In this document: positions 49,500 through 58,761 of the stretch, one piece after another
How the letters are laid out: each line of letters starts with the position of its first letter
Numbering within the stretch: position 1 is the first letter of the stretch
DNA from: an archaeon
GTDB lineage: Archaea; Thermoproteota; Nitrososphaeria; Nitrososphaerales; Gagatemarchaeaceae
Assembly (NCBI GenBank): GCA_016432545.1
Contig: CP066694.1
Span: 1,054,001 to 1,118,000 of the forward strand
Direction: 5' to 3'
DNA length: 64,000 nt
The notes under the pieces: model-generated
Seen by the model: only the letters and a program-made list of their open reading frames with translations
Database searches by the model: none
What the model was told of the DNA's origin: nothing
Translations under genes and position numbers: made by a program

Positions 49500-50099
49500 C
49501 TACCATCTGTGCAGGTATTCCCATACGCGCGGCCTGGTGAGGTAGCCCATCAAGAGAACCGTAGAAATCATGCTTGCAACCAACGATTGGGCTAGCGCAG
49601 GGCTCCGCAAGTCGCTGGTAATCTGGGTAGAGTAAATCAGTTGGACATACGCACAGTTGATTAGGAGATTGAGAATCGCAATCCCACGGCTAGTCGAGTA
49701 AGACCAAGACAAACCCTTCAGGATGCCATAGACCGTCACAAACTGCACAAAGGAGGTGAGGAAAAGCAAGATCGTCAGCATGGCAAAAGTGGTTGCTTCG
49801 GGAAAGGCTACGAGTCTCTGTGAATATGTGAGAATGAGGAAAGACAGTCCGAGATGCCTTGCTGAAGCTAGCAGGCCCAGCGAACTCTGAACAATCCACC
49901 ATAGTGAGATTAGAACGAGTCCAGGTGGGCGCGTCCATTCCTTCTTGACATTTGGATTGCTTGAGAGTTTCTGCGCAATCTTGGATTGGAACGTTATTGC
50001 AAAAAGGAACGAAAGGACTGCGACCAGAACTCCAAGGTAGACGGCATCGATTACGATTTGGTCAGGCGCGTTCGGGGTCATGGTCGTACTGAGACTCAT
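49500..50099 (-). CDS. Membrane protein, about 199 aa
   Basis: Five hydrophobic segments (AVYLGVLVAVLSFLFAITF, LVLISLWWIVQSSLGLLA, FAMLTILLFLTSFVQFVTVYGIL, IAILNLLINCAYVQLIYS, SLVASMISTVLLMGYL). ATG at 50099 or 50081. Starts about 18 nt after the stop of the membrane/zinc-ribbon gene at 50118, so probably one operon. No family recognised. Confidence 0.6.
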   Translation of the reverse strand: MSLSTTMTPNAPDQIVIDAVYLGVLVAVLSFLFAITFQSKIAQKLSSNPNVKKEWTRPPGLVLISLWWIVQSSLGLLASARHLGLSFLILTYSQRLVAFPEATTFAMLTILLFLTSFVQFVTVYGILKGLSWSYSTSRGIAILNLLINCAYVQLIYSTQITSDLRSPALAQSLVASMISTVLLMGYLTRPRVWEYLHRW

Positions 50100-50117
50100 C
50101 AAAGTAGCTGGGAGGTT

Positions 50118-51059
50118 CTACACTACTCCTGATGAAGTCGAACTCCGAATCTCCGTTCCACACTTCACGCAGAATCTGTCGGCTAATCCGGCCGGGGTCC
50201 CGCAGTTAGTGCAGAACTTCGCTGTACTCACGGGGACTCCCGGGGACATAACAGCCGGCGGCAGGGGAGGTGAAAGCCTTCCCACGTTTGAGTAATAGTA
50301 CAGCGTCGTCACAATCGGGCTCAGGGGAAGCACAAGTCCATTGAGGAGCTCTGTCACGAAGGTCTCCCCAGGACCGAAGAGCCTGGCGACGGCGCTGAAG
50401 GCGATCCCGAAGGCCCCCAGGATCAGCCCCACGAGGAGCAGAAGCCCGAGGGTCTTCAGCCAGCGCCCCGCGACCAGGCGCCGACTCCTCCCGAGCGCAT
50501 CCAAAGGCCCAGCCCCTTCGATGACTATGGCTTCGTTCACCAGGGAGAACATGGCGACGACTACGAACCCGGGCACTATCAGAGCGATGAAGCCAAGGAG
50601 CTCCAGGATTCCTGCAATCAAACCGGCGAGCCAGATCCAGACTATCCTGGAAGCGGTGAACCTCAGAGCCGAAAACGGCGACGCGTCCTTGCCTTGAAGG
50701 GCTTCGGACGTCATCCTGACTCCTGACCCGGTCAGGACGGAACCGACGAGCCATGAGATGATCAAGGTGTAGAAGAGGAGCGTTATGATGGAGCTGAAGA
50801 ATCCGGGAAACCACAGCTGGAAGTCCGCCGGGGTCGGGTTCATCGGAAGGGTCGGCAGCGGGATGTAGTATCTGAGCAGCGAATTGAGGATGCCGAGTAC
50901 CGCGCTTATCGGCAGAAAGAGCGTCAGGAACCTCGTGAAGTTCTCTCGATAGAGGCCGACTCCACGGCTGAGGATTACGTCCCAGCTCAGCTCTTGCGCG
51001 ATCGTCCCGCTCTTGACGAGGCTTAGGTCGGGCCCTTTCTGTTGTTCGTCTCCTGACAA
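50118..51059 (-). CDS. Multi-pass membrane protein with C-terminal zinc ribbon
   Basis: 313 aa. About five or six membrane segments in an arrangement like the glycerophosphoryl-diester-phosphodiesterase-type membrane domain (LLGFIALIVPGFVVVAMFSLVNEAIVIEGAGPLDALGRS is characteristic), followed by a cytosolic double zinc ribbon (KFCTNCGTPAGLADRFCVKCGTEI). The frame extends to 51167, but TTG 51059 sits at TATA distance from GTTTATAG (about 51084-51092) and avoids overlap with DP2. Function unknown. Confidence 0.7.
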   Translation of the reverse strand: MSGDEQQKGPDLSLVKSGTIAQELSWDVILSRGVGLYRENFTRFLTLFLPISAVLGILNSLLRYYIPLPTLPMNPTPADFQLWFPGFFSSIITLLFYTLIISWLVGSVLTGSGVRMTSEALQGKDASPFSALRFTASRIVWIWLAGLIAGILELLGFIALIVPGFVVVAMFSLVNEAIVIEGAGPLDALGRSRRLVAGRWLKTLGLLLLVGLILGAFGIAFSAVARLFGPGETFVTELLNGLVLPLSPIVTTLYYYSNVGRLSPPLPPAVMSPGVPVSTAKFCTNCGTPAGLADRFCVKCGTEIRSSTSSGVV

Positions 51060-51142
51060 TCCGACGCCGAGGACGCAAGGCCTCTTTCTATAAACATGGG
51101 CCACGGCAGAACTTAAGACCCGCAAGCGCTCCGGCGCGACGA

Positions 51143-54100
51143 TTGTCCTTCTCTGCTGACCTCGCATGGGAGCGCGCTCGCAAGCTCGCCCCGTTCCCAG
51201 CCCGCCTCGATTCTTACTACAAGGACATCCTTTCGCAATACGAGTCCGCCCACAAGGTCGCCTCCGACGCGCGGGCCATGGGCCTCGACCCCGTGGAGAG
51301 CGTAGAAAGCAAGACGGTCTTCGACCTGGCGGATCGTGTCAACCAAATGCTCCGGCTGGACCAGTTCGAGGGCCTCGTCGACAGGCTCAGGGAGCTGCTA
51401 AAGTCGACCTCCAAGGAGCGGGCCGCGCTCACCATTTCTCAGGAGATAGCGCTCGGCAAGTTCGGAGCTCTCCAGCGCCAGGAGGCCCTGAGCTACGGGG
51501 TCCGTGCGGGCCTGGCGGTCATGACCGACGGGGTCACGGTCGCACCGCTCGAGGGGATCTCCGGGGTCACGATCAAGCAGAACGACGACAACAGCGACTA
51601 CTGCTCTGTCTCCTACGCGGGACCGATGCGCTCGGCGGGGGGAACCGAGGCTGCCTTCTCACTCGTCATCGCGGACGTGACCGCGAAGAAGCTGGGCCTC
51701 TCCAACTACAGGGCCAGGCAGGAGGAGGTGGACAGGTTCGCGGAGGAGCTCAGGATCTACGAGCGCGATGTGGGGAACTTCCAGTACAAGGTGACTGACG
51801 ACGACATCAGGCAGGCAATCTCTAACCTCCCGGTGGAGATCGACGGGATCGAGACTGACGCCATCGAGGTGGTCGTCCACAGGGGCCTCAAGCGGGTCTC
51901 GACGGACAGGCTGAGGGGCGGCGCGCTCAGGGTCCTCAACGACGGAGTGATCGGACGGGGCCACAAGCTGGAGAAGAAGCTCGCGAGCCTGAGCATCTCA
52001 GGGTGGGAGTGGCTCGGGCAGGTCAAGGGCGGGACGCAGCAGACGACCAACGAGACGGAGCAGGCGGGGGCCCACTTCGAGGAGGTCATCTCAGGCAGGG
52101 CGGTCCTCTCCATGCCGAGGAGCAGGGGCGGCTTCAGGCTGAGGTACGGGAGGTCGATGAACACGGGGCTCTCGACCATCGGGATCCATCCTGCCGTCGC
52201 GATACTGCTCGACTACCCGGTGGTCACTGGGACACAGGTCAAGGTGGACATGCCTGGCAAGGCTGCGACGATCGCATTCGTGGACTCACTCGAGGGGCCG
52301 GTGGTCCTCCTGAAGGACGGGAGCGTGAGGCGGGTCTCGACGTCTGAGGAAGCGGAGAAGCTCAGGGAGAACCTGGTCAAGATTCTGGACCTCGGGGACG
52401 CGCTGGTCAGCTACGGGGACTTCCTCGAGAACAACAAGGCCCTCCCTCCGTCGGCCTACGTGACGGAGTGGTGGGTCCAGGACCTTAGGTCCGCCCTCCA
52501 GATCCCCGGTGCGCTCGAGGGGCTCGCTGGTGCAGGGCTCAGCAGGGAGAGAGTAGCCGAGGTCCTCGCTGGAGCCGCGCCGTCCGGGGCCGAGGCCCTG
52601 GCGATTTCAAAGGCCCTCGGCATCCCGCTGCATCCGAGCCACACTCCGAGGCTCGAGAGATTGACGGTCGCGTCGATATCGGAGCTGAGGAAGGCGTTCA
52701 GTCAGGTCGACGGGGGGAGGCTGACCTTCGAGGGAGGCGGCTCGGAGGCGGCCCTGAGGGCGGCGCTCGTCGAGCACACGATTGAGGGAGAGCGCCCGGT
52801 CGTCTCTGGGGAGGCGGCCGTGGTCCTAGGGAAGCTCCTCAACCTCGGCGACGGGTCTGAGCCTCCGGGGGCCGCTGGCCCGGCCGAATTCGTGCACAGC
52901 CTCTCGGGGATCACGATCAGGAAGCAGGTCGCGACCACCATCGGGGTCAGGGTCGGGAGGCCGGAGAAGGCGATGGTCAGGAAGCTCAAGCCGCCGGTGC
53001 ACACGCTCTTCCCCGTGGGCTTCGCGGGCGGACAGAACAGGGACGTAGTCGCGGCCTCGAAGCAGGGCCCCATCACCATCGAGGTGGCCAACCTCTTCTG
53101 CCCCGAGTGCGGGCAGAGGCGCCTGAGCAGCAGGTGCGAGGTCTGCGGCTCCGCCACCGTCCCCTTCAAGTCCTGCCCGAGGTGCGGGACGACCACGGCA
53201 GAGGACGTCTGCCCCAACTGCAAGGCCAAGACTGCGGGGCACTCGGAGATGTCGTACGACCTCCACGCCAAGCTCGCGAAGATCGCACGGAGGATGCCGT
53301 TCAACCCGAACAAGCCGGTCAAGGGGGTCAAGGGCCTCAGCAGCGCCGCGAAGACCCCGGAGCCATTGGAGAAGGGGGTCATCAGGAGCAAGCACGACGT
53401 CTTCGTCTACAAGGACGGGACCCTCAGGATCGACGTGACCAACGCGCCACTGACCCACTTCCGGCCCAGGGACGTGAAGAGCGGGGTGGAGGCCTTGAAG
53501 GCCCTCGGCTATGAAACCGACCGCGAGGGGAAGGCCCTGGAGACCGAGGACCAGATCCTGGAGCTGAAGCCCCAGGACATCATAGTGCCTGCGGAAATAG
53601 CGGGCGAGCTGCTGAAGATGGCTGAGTTCGTGGACGACGAACTACAGAGCGTCTACGGGCTCTCGCCGTACTACGGGGTGCGGACCACATCCGACCTCCT
53701 GGGGAAAATCGTGATCGGGCTCGCGCCCCACACCTCGGTGGGGGTCGCAGGAAGGATCGCAGGCTTCTCCCAGACTCAGGTCTGCTTCGCCAACCCATAC
53801 TGGCACTCGGCGAAGAGGAGGGACTGCGACGGGGACGGCGACTCCCTGCTCTTGCTGGCGGACGTGCTGCTCAACTTCTCGCTCCAGTACATCCCGCAGA
53901 GGATAGGGGGCCTGATGGACACCCCGCTCCTGATCCAGCCCATCCTGATCCCCTCAGAGGTGGACGAGCAGTCGCACAACTTCGACATAGCCAGTTCCTA
54001 TCCGGCAGAGTTCTACGAGAAGACGCAGGAATCGCCCCCCGCGGCATCTGTCTCAGGCCTCATCGAGAGAATAGGCTCAAGGCTGGAGGACGAGAGGCAG

Positions 54101-54595
54101 TTCTACGGGTACGGGTTCACCCACGAGACCAGCGTCCTGACAGTAAGGCGCTCGAGGGGAGCCTACTCGACCCTGAGGACCCTCGCCGAGAAGATAGCAA
54201 AACAGATCGAGGTGGCATCGGAGATAGAAGCGGTCTCCACCAAGGAGGTCGTAGAGTCGATAATCCGGACGCACCTGATCAGGGACATAATGGGGAACGC
54301 CAAGAAGTACGCGACCCAGGCTTTCAAGTGCAAGAAGTGCGGCCTGACCATCCGCAGGCCCCCACTCTACTGGGCCTGCCCCAACTGCGCGGGCGAGATC
54401 AAGGGGACGCTCACGAGGGCCTCCGTAGAGAAGTACCTCTCGATAGCGCAAAGGCTCGCTCGGGACTACGACATCGAGCCGTACCTGAAGAACAGGCTCG
54501 AGACCCTGAGGCGGGAGCTGGACCAGCTCTTCCAGGGGCCGAGGGAGGCCGACCAGATGGAGTTGACCGACTTCTTGAAGGCCAGGCCTACTTGA
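51143..54595 (+). CDS. polC: DNA polymerase D large subunit DP2
   Basis: 1150 aa. The catalytic centre RDCDGDGDS (D894, D896, D898, D900) lies in NPYWHSAKRRDCDGDGDSLLLL, followed by further conserved blocks. Zinc modules at CPECGQRRLSSRCEVCG, CPRCG...CPNC and near the C-terminus CKKCG...CPNC. No intein interrupts the active site, where inteins are known in some archaea. It is the polymerising subunit of replicative PolD. TTG start, leaderless from ACTTAAG at 51112-51118. DP1 is at 42160, not adjacent. Confidence 0.97.
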   Translation: MSFSADLAWERARKLAPFPARLDSYYKDILSQYESAHKVASDARAMGLDPVESVESKTVFDLADRVNQMLRLDQFEGLVDRLRELLKSTSKERAALTISQEIALGKFGALQRQEALSYGVRAGLAVMTDGVTVAPLEGISGVTIKQNDDNSDYCSVSYAGPMRSAGGTEAAFSLVIADVTAKKLGLSNYRARQEEVDRFAEELRIYERDVGNFQYKVTDDDIRQAISNLPVEIDGIETDAIEVVVHRGLKRVSTDRLRGGALRVLNDGVIGRGHKLEKKLASLSISGWEWLGQVKGGTQQTTNETEQAGAHFEEVISGRAVLSMPRSRGGFRLRYGRSMNTGLSTIGIHPAVAILLDYPVVTGTQVKVDMPGKAATIAFVDSLEGPVVLLKDGSVRRVSTSEEAEKLRENLVKILDLGDALVSYGDFLENNKALPPSAYVTEWWVQDLRSALQIPGALEGLAGAGLSRERVAEVLAGAAPSGAEALAISKALGIPLHPSHTPRLERLTVASISELRKAFSQVDGGRLTFEGGGSEAALRAALVEHTIEGERPVVSGEAAVVLGKLLNLGDGSEPPGAAGPAEFVHSLSGITIRKQVATTIGVRVGRPEKAMVRKLKPPVHTLFPVGFAGGQNRDVVAASKQGPITIEVANLFCPECGQRRLSSRCEVCGSATVPFKSCPRCGTTTAEDVCPNCKAKTAGHSEMSYDLHAKLAKIARRMPFNPNKPVKGVKGLSSAAKTPEPLEKGVIRSKHDVFVYKDGTLRIDVTNAPLTHFRPRDVKSGVEALKALGYETDREGKALETEDQILELKPQDIIVPAEIAGELLKMAEFVDDELQSVYGLSPYYGVRTTSDLLGKIVIGLAPHTSVGVAGRIAGFSQTQVCFANPYWHSAKRRDCDGDGDSLLLLADVLLNFSLQYIPQRIGGLMDTPLLIQPILIPSEVDEQSHNFDIASSYPAEFYEKTQESPPAASVSGLIERIGSRLEDERQFYGYGFTHETSVLTVRRSRGAYSTLRTLAEKIAKQIEVASEIEAVSTKEVVESIIRTHLIRDIMGNAKKYATQAFKCKKCGLTIRRPPLYWACPNCAGEIKGTLTRASVEKYLSIAQRLARDYDIEPYLKNRLETLRRELDQLFQGPREADQMELTDFLKARPT

Positions 54596-55877
54596 AGAAG
54601 TAGGCGGGGGTCTCCGAGAAGGAGTACTTCACCTTCTGGAATCCACGCCTGAGCTCTTTGACCTTGGAGAGGGTCGCGCGCTTGCCCTTGCCGGCCATCG
54701 CCTGGTGGATGATCTTTGCCACCTCGACCATCTCGCCCCTGCCCATCCCCAGCCGTGTCAGCTCGGCGACCCCGAGCCTGATTCCACCGGGGTTGGTGTA
54801 GTGGCGCCCGGCGGCGAGGTCCCCGGGGATCAGCTGCCTGTTGACTATGATGTTCTGGGACTCGAGGAGCTTCTCGAGCGCGCCGCCGTCGGAGTACTTC
54901 GTCACGTCCACGGCGACCTGATGGGACATCGTGTACCCGTTCTTCTCCCCGAGGACCTTCTCTCCCAAGGAGGCGAGCTCCGTTGCCAGGGTCTGGGCGT
55001 TCCTGACGACGTCCCTCGCGTACCCGCGGCCGAACTGCAGGAACTCTGCGAAGACCATCGCCTTCCCGGCTACGCTGTGGAGGTGGTGGTTGCTGGTGGT
55101 GCCGGGGAAGACGGCCTTCTTGAGCTGGTCGGCGAACTCGGCCTTGGACGTGATGGCCCCGCCTTGGGGGCCGAAGAGCGTCTTGTGCGTGCTGAAGGTC
55201 ATTATCTCGGCGCCCTCGCGGATCGGGTCCTGGAAGCGTCCTCCGGCGATGAGCCCGGCCACGTGGGCGGCGTCGTAACAGACATTCCCGCCCGCGTCCC
55301 TGACGACTTCTGCGAGCTCACGGACGGGGTGGGGGAACAGGAAGAGGCTTCCGCCGAACATAGCGAGTCGCACGGACTTCTTTGCTCTGATCCGCTTCTT
55401 CGATTCGTCGATGTCGATGTTCATCTCGTCCTTGTCGAAGGCGAAGTATTCTATCTCCAGGGAGTGCACGAGCCCGGCCGACCCTGAGAAGTCCTTTTTG
55501 CCGTGAGAAATGTGGCCGCCGTTCGGTATCGAGAGGGCCATCATGGTGTCGCCGGGCCCGCTGAGGGCCGAGTAGACTGCGAGGTTGGCGACGACCCCGG
55601 AGGTGGGCCTCACGTCGATGAACTCGGCCTTGAAGAGCTTCTTCCCCAGTGCGATTGCCTGGAGTTCGATCTGGTCGATGTACCTGCAGCCGGCGTAGAC
55701 CCTCTCGCCTGGCCACCCCTCGGCATACCTGTGCCCAAGGTCGGAGGACATCGCCTCCCTGATGGGCCTGGACGCGACGTTCTCGCTGGCGATCATCGGA
55801 AGGCTCTCGGAGAACCACTTCTCGTGGGCCCTGACCTTCGAGACGACCGACCTGAACTCTGGCGCGTAGGAGGGCAC
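54588..55877 (-). CDS. glyA: Serine hydroxymethyltransferase
   Basis: 429 aa PLP enzyme with MIASENVAS, RYAEGWPGERVYAG, the Schiff-base lysine K232 in TFSTHKTLFGPQGG and IRLGVAELTRLGM. It converts serine to glycine, passing a one-carbon unit to a (methano)pterin or folate carrier, which could feed ThyX. GTG start, leaderless from AATTATCG. Overlaps the end of DP2 by 8 bp. Confidence 0.95.
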   Translation of the reverse strand: MPSYAPEFRSVVSKVRAHEKWFSESLPMIASENVASRPIREAMSSDLGHRYAEGWPGERVYAGCRYIDQIELQAIALGKKLFKAEFIDVRPTSGVVANLAVYSALSGPGDTMMALSIPNGGHISHGKKDFSGSAGLVHSLEIEYFAFDKDEMNIDIDESKKRIRAKKSVRLAMFGGSLFLFPHPVRELAEVVRDAGGNVCYDAAHVAGLIAGGRFQDPIREGAEIMTFSTHKTLFGPQGGAITSKAEFADQLKKAVFPGTTSNHHLHSVAGKAMVFAEFLQFGRGYARDVVRNAQTLATELASLGEKVLGEKNGYTMSHQVAVDVTKYSDGGALEKLLESQNIIVNRQLIPGDLAAGRHYTNPGGIRLGVAELTRLGMGRGEMVEVAKIIHQAMAGKGKRATLSKVKELRRGFQKVKYSFSETPAYFFK

Positions 55878-55911
55878 GAGGTCGCCGCGCCCGCCTCGAT
55901 AATTATGCGTT

Positions 55912-56097
55912 TCAGGGAGGCGGATGCGCGGAGGCGGGTGCGCGCCTGAGCTCCACTACCGCGCTCAGGAGGAGCCACGAAGTGACCGCGACCTGCACGA
56001 CGAGCCAAAGGACCTGCCCGGTCGTCCCGTACTGATACGAGGCGATCAGGAACAGGGCGGAGCCGAGGATCAGTCTTGTCGCGAAGGCCTTCTTCAT
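55912..56097 (-). CDS. Small two-helix membrane protein, 61 aa
   Basis: Two hydrophobic helices (RLILGSALFLIASYQYG and VLWLVVQVAVTSWLLLSAVV) with a short basic and proline-rich tail. ATG at 56097 is about 31 nt from the CTTAAG element shared with sec61-beta. No family recognised. Confidence 0.55.
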   Translation of the reverse strand: MKKAFATRLILGSALFLIASYQYGTTGQVLWLVVQVAVTSWLLLSAVVELRRAPASAHPPP

Positions 56098-56124
56098 GGG
56101 TCGGGCCGGGGATGAGGCGTTACC

Positions 56125-56130
56125 CTTAAG
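56125..56130. promoter_or_regulatory. Palindromic CTTAAG core promoter, bidirectional
   Basis: CTTAAG lies midway between ATG 56097 (minus) and ATG 56157 (plus), about 30 nt from each; the only AT-rich element in the gap, so probably a shared TATA site. Confidence 0.4.
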
Positions 56131-56156
56131 AACGGAGCGGGGTCGCAAAAGTTCCG

Positions 56157-56321
56157 ATGAGCGACAGCAAGAACAAGTCTCCGATGCCCGCCTCCAGCGC
56201 AGGCCTGCTCACATTCTTCAACGAAGAGACGCACGGAGTGAAGATCAGGCCCGAAATCGTCCTCGTTGGGTCGATCACTCTGATAGCCGTCTCAATTGCC
56301 ATCAACGCCCTCTTCCGCTGA
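56157..56321 (+). CDS. secG: Preprotein translocase subunit Sec61-beta
   Basis: 54 aa: PMPASSAGLLTFFNEETHGVKIRPEIV then one membrane helix (LVGSITLIAVSIAINALF). The PASSAGLLxFF...G(I/V)KIxPE motif is diagnostic for archaeal Sec61-beta. Tail-anchored third subunit of the SecYE protein-export channel. The last 26 bases are shared with the start of the DUF2070 gene. Confidence 0.9.
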   Translation: MSDSKNKSPMPASSAGLLTFFNEETHGVKIRPEIVLVGSITLIAVSIAINALFR

Positions 56322-58080
56322 GCAAGCTCAAGCGAAGCGCTCGGCGACCGAGGTCCTGGCGAGCAGGTACAGGCATCTCTTCGTCCTCCCGTCCTCCCTG
56401 GCCCTCGCCTTCTTTGGCGCAGTCTTCACGCTGCTCCTCAGCGTGGAGGTTGCGGGCGTGGAGGCGCCGGCGCTCTTCGCCGCCACCTTCGGGGTCTTCC
56501 TTGGCTCTACCTTCGCGATCTCCACAGTTCTGAGGGGGTTCGACAGGAGCAACATAGGGAACTTCAGGAGGACGAGCGCGGTCCTCCTGACAGGGGAAGT
56601 CCTCTGGCTCCTCTGCGCGACGCCGGGCGCCCTTTACGGATGGTCGATCGGGTCCTTCCATCCTCTGGCAAATGCCCTCTTCTTCGGCGCCCTCCTCTGC
56701 GCATCGGTCGAATTCCTGGTGATCAACGGCGTCTTCACGAAGAGCACGTCCGGGTCCTTGGCCCTCGCTTCTGTCCACCCTGCACTGTCGCTCCTCCTGG
56801 TCGACCTCGCATGGCCGGGAAGGCCCGAGCCCCTCCCCGCTGCGTTGGGGGCGGTCGGCTTCGTCATAGTGGTCGCCTTCGTCTTCCTGCTGAAGCGCAA
56901 AAGGACGAGCAAGGGATACTCCGCGCTGGGCCTCTTCCGGTCCTTCATGAAGACCTGGGCGGGAGGCGAGGCGGCGGACCTGGAGGCGATAATCGCGGAC
57001 CACTCCGAGGAGGCCGAGGTCGAGACCAAGGTCATGAGGTTCCAGACGGAGAAGGAGGGCGTCTTCCTCGTGCTGCCCGGGGTCCATCCTGGCCCCTTCC
57101 ATCCCATAGGGAGCTACGACCTGCCTGGCGTCATCTCGAGGAGTTTCGGGACCTTGGGGAGGGCGATGACCCTCCACCGGCCCGGGGGGCACGAGAGGAA
57201 CCTTTCCACAAGGGCCGAGACGGAAAAGTTTGCGGCCGAGGTGAGGAGGTTCGCGGAGAGCGTCAGAGCGGAGGCGGACGGCTCCCTCCGGGGACCCTTC
57301 AACGCCCAGATAGGGAAGGCGGCAGTCTCGTCCACAGCTTTCGGAAAGGACCTGATCTTGACGATATCATTCGCGCCCCTGGGGTCGGACGACCTGAGCG
57401 CGAGCGTCGAGGACGAGCTCGAGAGGAAGGTCGGAGGCACTGGGTTCGGGCTGAGCGTGGTGGACGCGCACAACTCGATCGACCACAGGCCGGTCTCCCC
57501 CGACACCGCTGAAGTGGGTTGGAAGCAGCTCTTCGAGCGGACGACGGAGGAGAAAGCCCGGGCCTTCAAGGTCGCCTACGCGCACTCGAGCGAGGTGGGG
57601 TTCCCTCCTGCGGAGGACCTGACTGAGAACGGGGTCGCACTCTTCATGGTCGAGGCGGAAGGCAGGAGGTCGGTCTTCGTGCTCGCGGACGCGAACAACG
57701 CCGTCCCCTCGATCAGGGAAGAGGCAGCGAAGGCCCTCGGCGCTGCCGGCACTCAGCTCATAGAATTCTGCACGTCGGACAGCCACAACTTGGCAGCGAG
57801 GGGGCTCACGGTCGCCAGGGGCTACAAGGCTCTGGGCGAAGCGACCTCGGTCAGCTCGATAGTCGGCCTCGTCGTGGAGCTCGCCAAGATCGCGGGCGAG
57901 CGCCTCGCTCCGGTCAAGTATGGTTCGGGGCAGTTCGTCAGCAGGGTCAGGGTCTTCGGCGCCAAGGCCCTCGAGGAGTTCGCTGAGATCACGCAGGCGA
58001 GTTCGAGGTTCGGACGGGCCTACCTCAGGCTCACCGTCTCCTCGGTCCTCCTGCTCCTGACTCTCTCCATCCTTCTCTGA
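56296..58080 (+). CDS. DUF2070 membrane protein
   Basis: 594 aa. About seven hydrophobic segments in the first 215 residues, then a large soluble domain with VFLVLPGVHPGPFHPIGSYDLPG, DAHNSIDH, CTSDSHNLAARG and a final membrane helix, all typical of DUF2070. The histidine/aspartate-rich motifs (HPGPFHP, DSHN) suggest metal-dependent hydrolase chemistry. The TTG start falls inside sec61-beta; no later start is available before the first helix. Function unknown. Confidence 0.9.
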   Translation: MPSTPSSAEQAQAKRSATEVLASRYRHLFVLPSSLALAFFGAVFTLLLSVEVAGVEAPALFAATFGVFLGSTFAISTVLRGFDRSNIGNFRRTSAVLLTGEVLWLLCATPGALYGWSIGSFHPLANALFFGALLCASVEFLVINGVFTKSTSGSLALASVHPALSLLLVDLAWPGRPEPLPAALGAVGFVIVVAFVFLLKRKRTSKGYSALGLFRSFMKTWAGGEAADLEAIIADHSEEAEVETKVMRFQTEKEGVFLVLPGVHPGPFHPIGSYDLPGVISRSFGTLGRAMTLHRPGGHERNLSTRAETEKFAAEVRRFAESVRAEADGSLRGPFNAQIGKAAVSSTAFGKDLILTISFAPLGSDDLSASVEDELERKVGGTGFGLSVVDAHNSIDHRPVSPDTAEVGWKQLFERTTEEKARAFKVAYAHSSEVGFPPAEDLTENGVALFMVEAEGRRSVFVLADANNAVPSIREEAAKALGAAGTQLIEFCTSDSHNLAARGLTVARGYKALGEATSVSSIVGLVVELAKIAGERLAPVKYGSGQFVSRVRVFGAKALEEFAEITQASSRFGRAYLRLTVSSVLLLLTLSILL

Positions 58081-58118
58081 GAAAGGGATTTAGGCGCTGG
58101 GAGTCCCGGAGGCCATCC

Positions 58119-58733
58119 TTGACTCCGAAGAAGGGCCTGCTGGTCGCAGTCGAGGGCATCGACGCGGTCGGGAAGAGGACCCAGAGTTCCATCCTCGAGG
58201 CTTGGCTCAGGTCCAGGGGCCTTGCCACTGGGGCGATGTCCTTCCCCGACTATGAGACTGCGATCGGGAGAGAGATCAGGAAGTTCCTGATGGGCGAGAG
58301 GGCCTATCCTCACGAAGTGAGGCACATCCTGTTCGCAGCCAACAGGTGGGAGAAGAAGGCGGCGCTGGAGGGGTTGCTCTCGAGCTGTGACATGGTGATC
58401 GTGAACAGGTACTCCGAGTCCAACCTCGCATACGGCACTGCCAACGGGCTGCCGATGGACTGGTTGGCGGGGCTCGAGAGTGGCCTCCCGAAATCAGACC
58501 TGGTCGTCGTCCTAGACGCACCGCCCAAAGACTTGTTCAGAAGGAGGGCGCTCAACAAGGACAGGAACGAGAGCAACAGGGGGCTACAGGAGGGCGCTCG
58601 TGAGGCGTACCTGAAGCTGGCCAAGGACCTAGGCTGGAAGGTCGTGGACGCCGGGCAAGGGATTGAGCCGACCGGCCAGGCCGTCTCATCGGCAGTCTCC
58701 CAACTCTTGGCCGCGTCCGGGCGAACCGTTTAA
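58119..58733 (+). CDS. tmk: Thymidylate kinase
   Basis: 204 aa. P-loop VEGIDAVGKRTQ (K19), DR(Y/H)-like motif VNRYSESN and lid region DLFRRRALNKDRNESN. The loop reads IDAVGKR instead of LDGxGKT but keeps the catalytic lysine. Phosphorylates dTMP to dTDP, following ThyX. TTG start, about 38 nt after DUF2070. Confidence 0.85.
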   Translation: MTPKKGLLVAVEGIDAVGKRTQSSILEAWLRSRGLATGAMSFPDYETAIGREIRKFLMGERAYPHEVRHILFAANRWEKKAALEGLLSSCDMVIVNRYSESNLAYGTANGLPMDWLAGLESGLPKSDLVVVLDAPPKDLFRRRALNKDRNESNRGLQEGAREAYLKLAKDLGWKVVDAGQGIEPTGQAVSSAVSQLLAASGRTV

Positions 58734-58761
58734 GACGACAGGGCGGAAGATTCTCACAGGA

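Noticed and set aside
53000-54000. Possible intein in DP2
   Set aside because: The DxDGDGD active site is continuous and no splicing motifs or homing-endonuclease domain are present.
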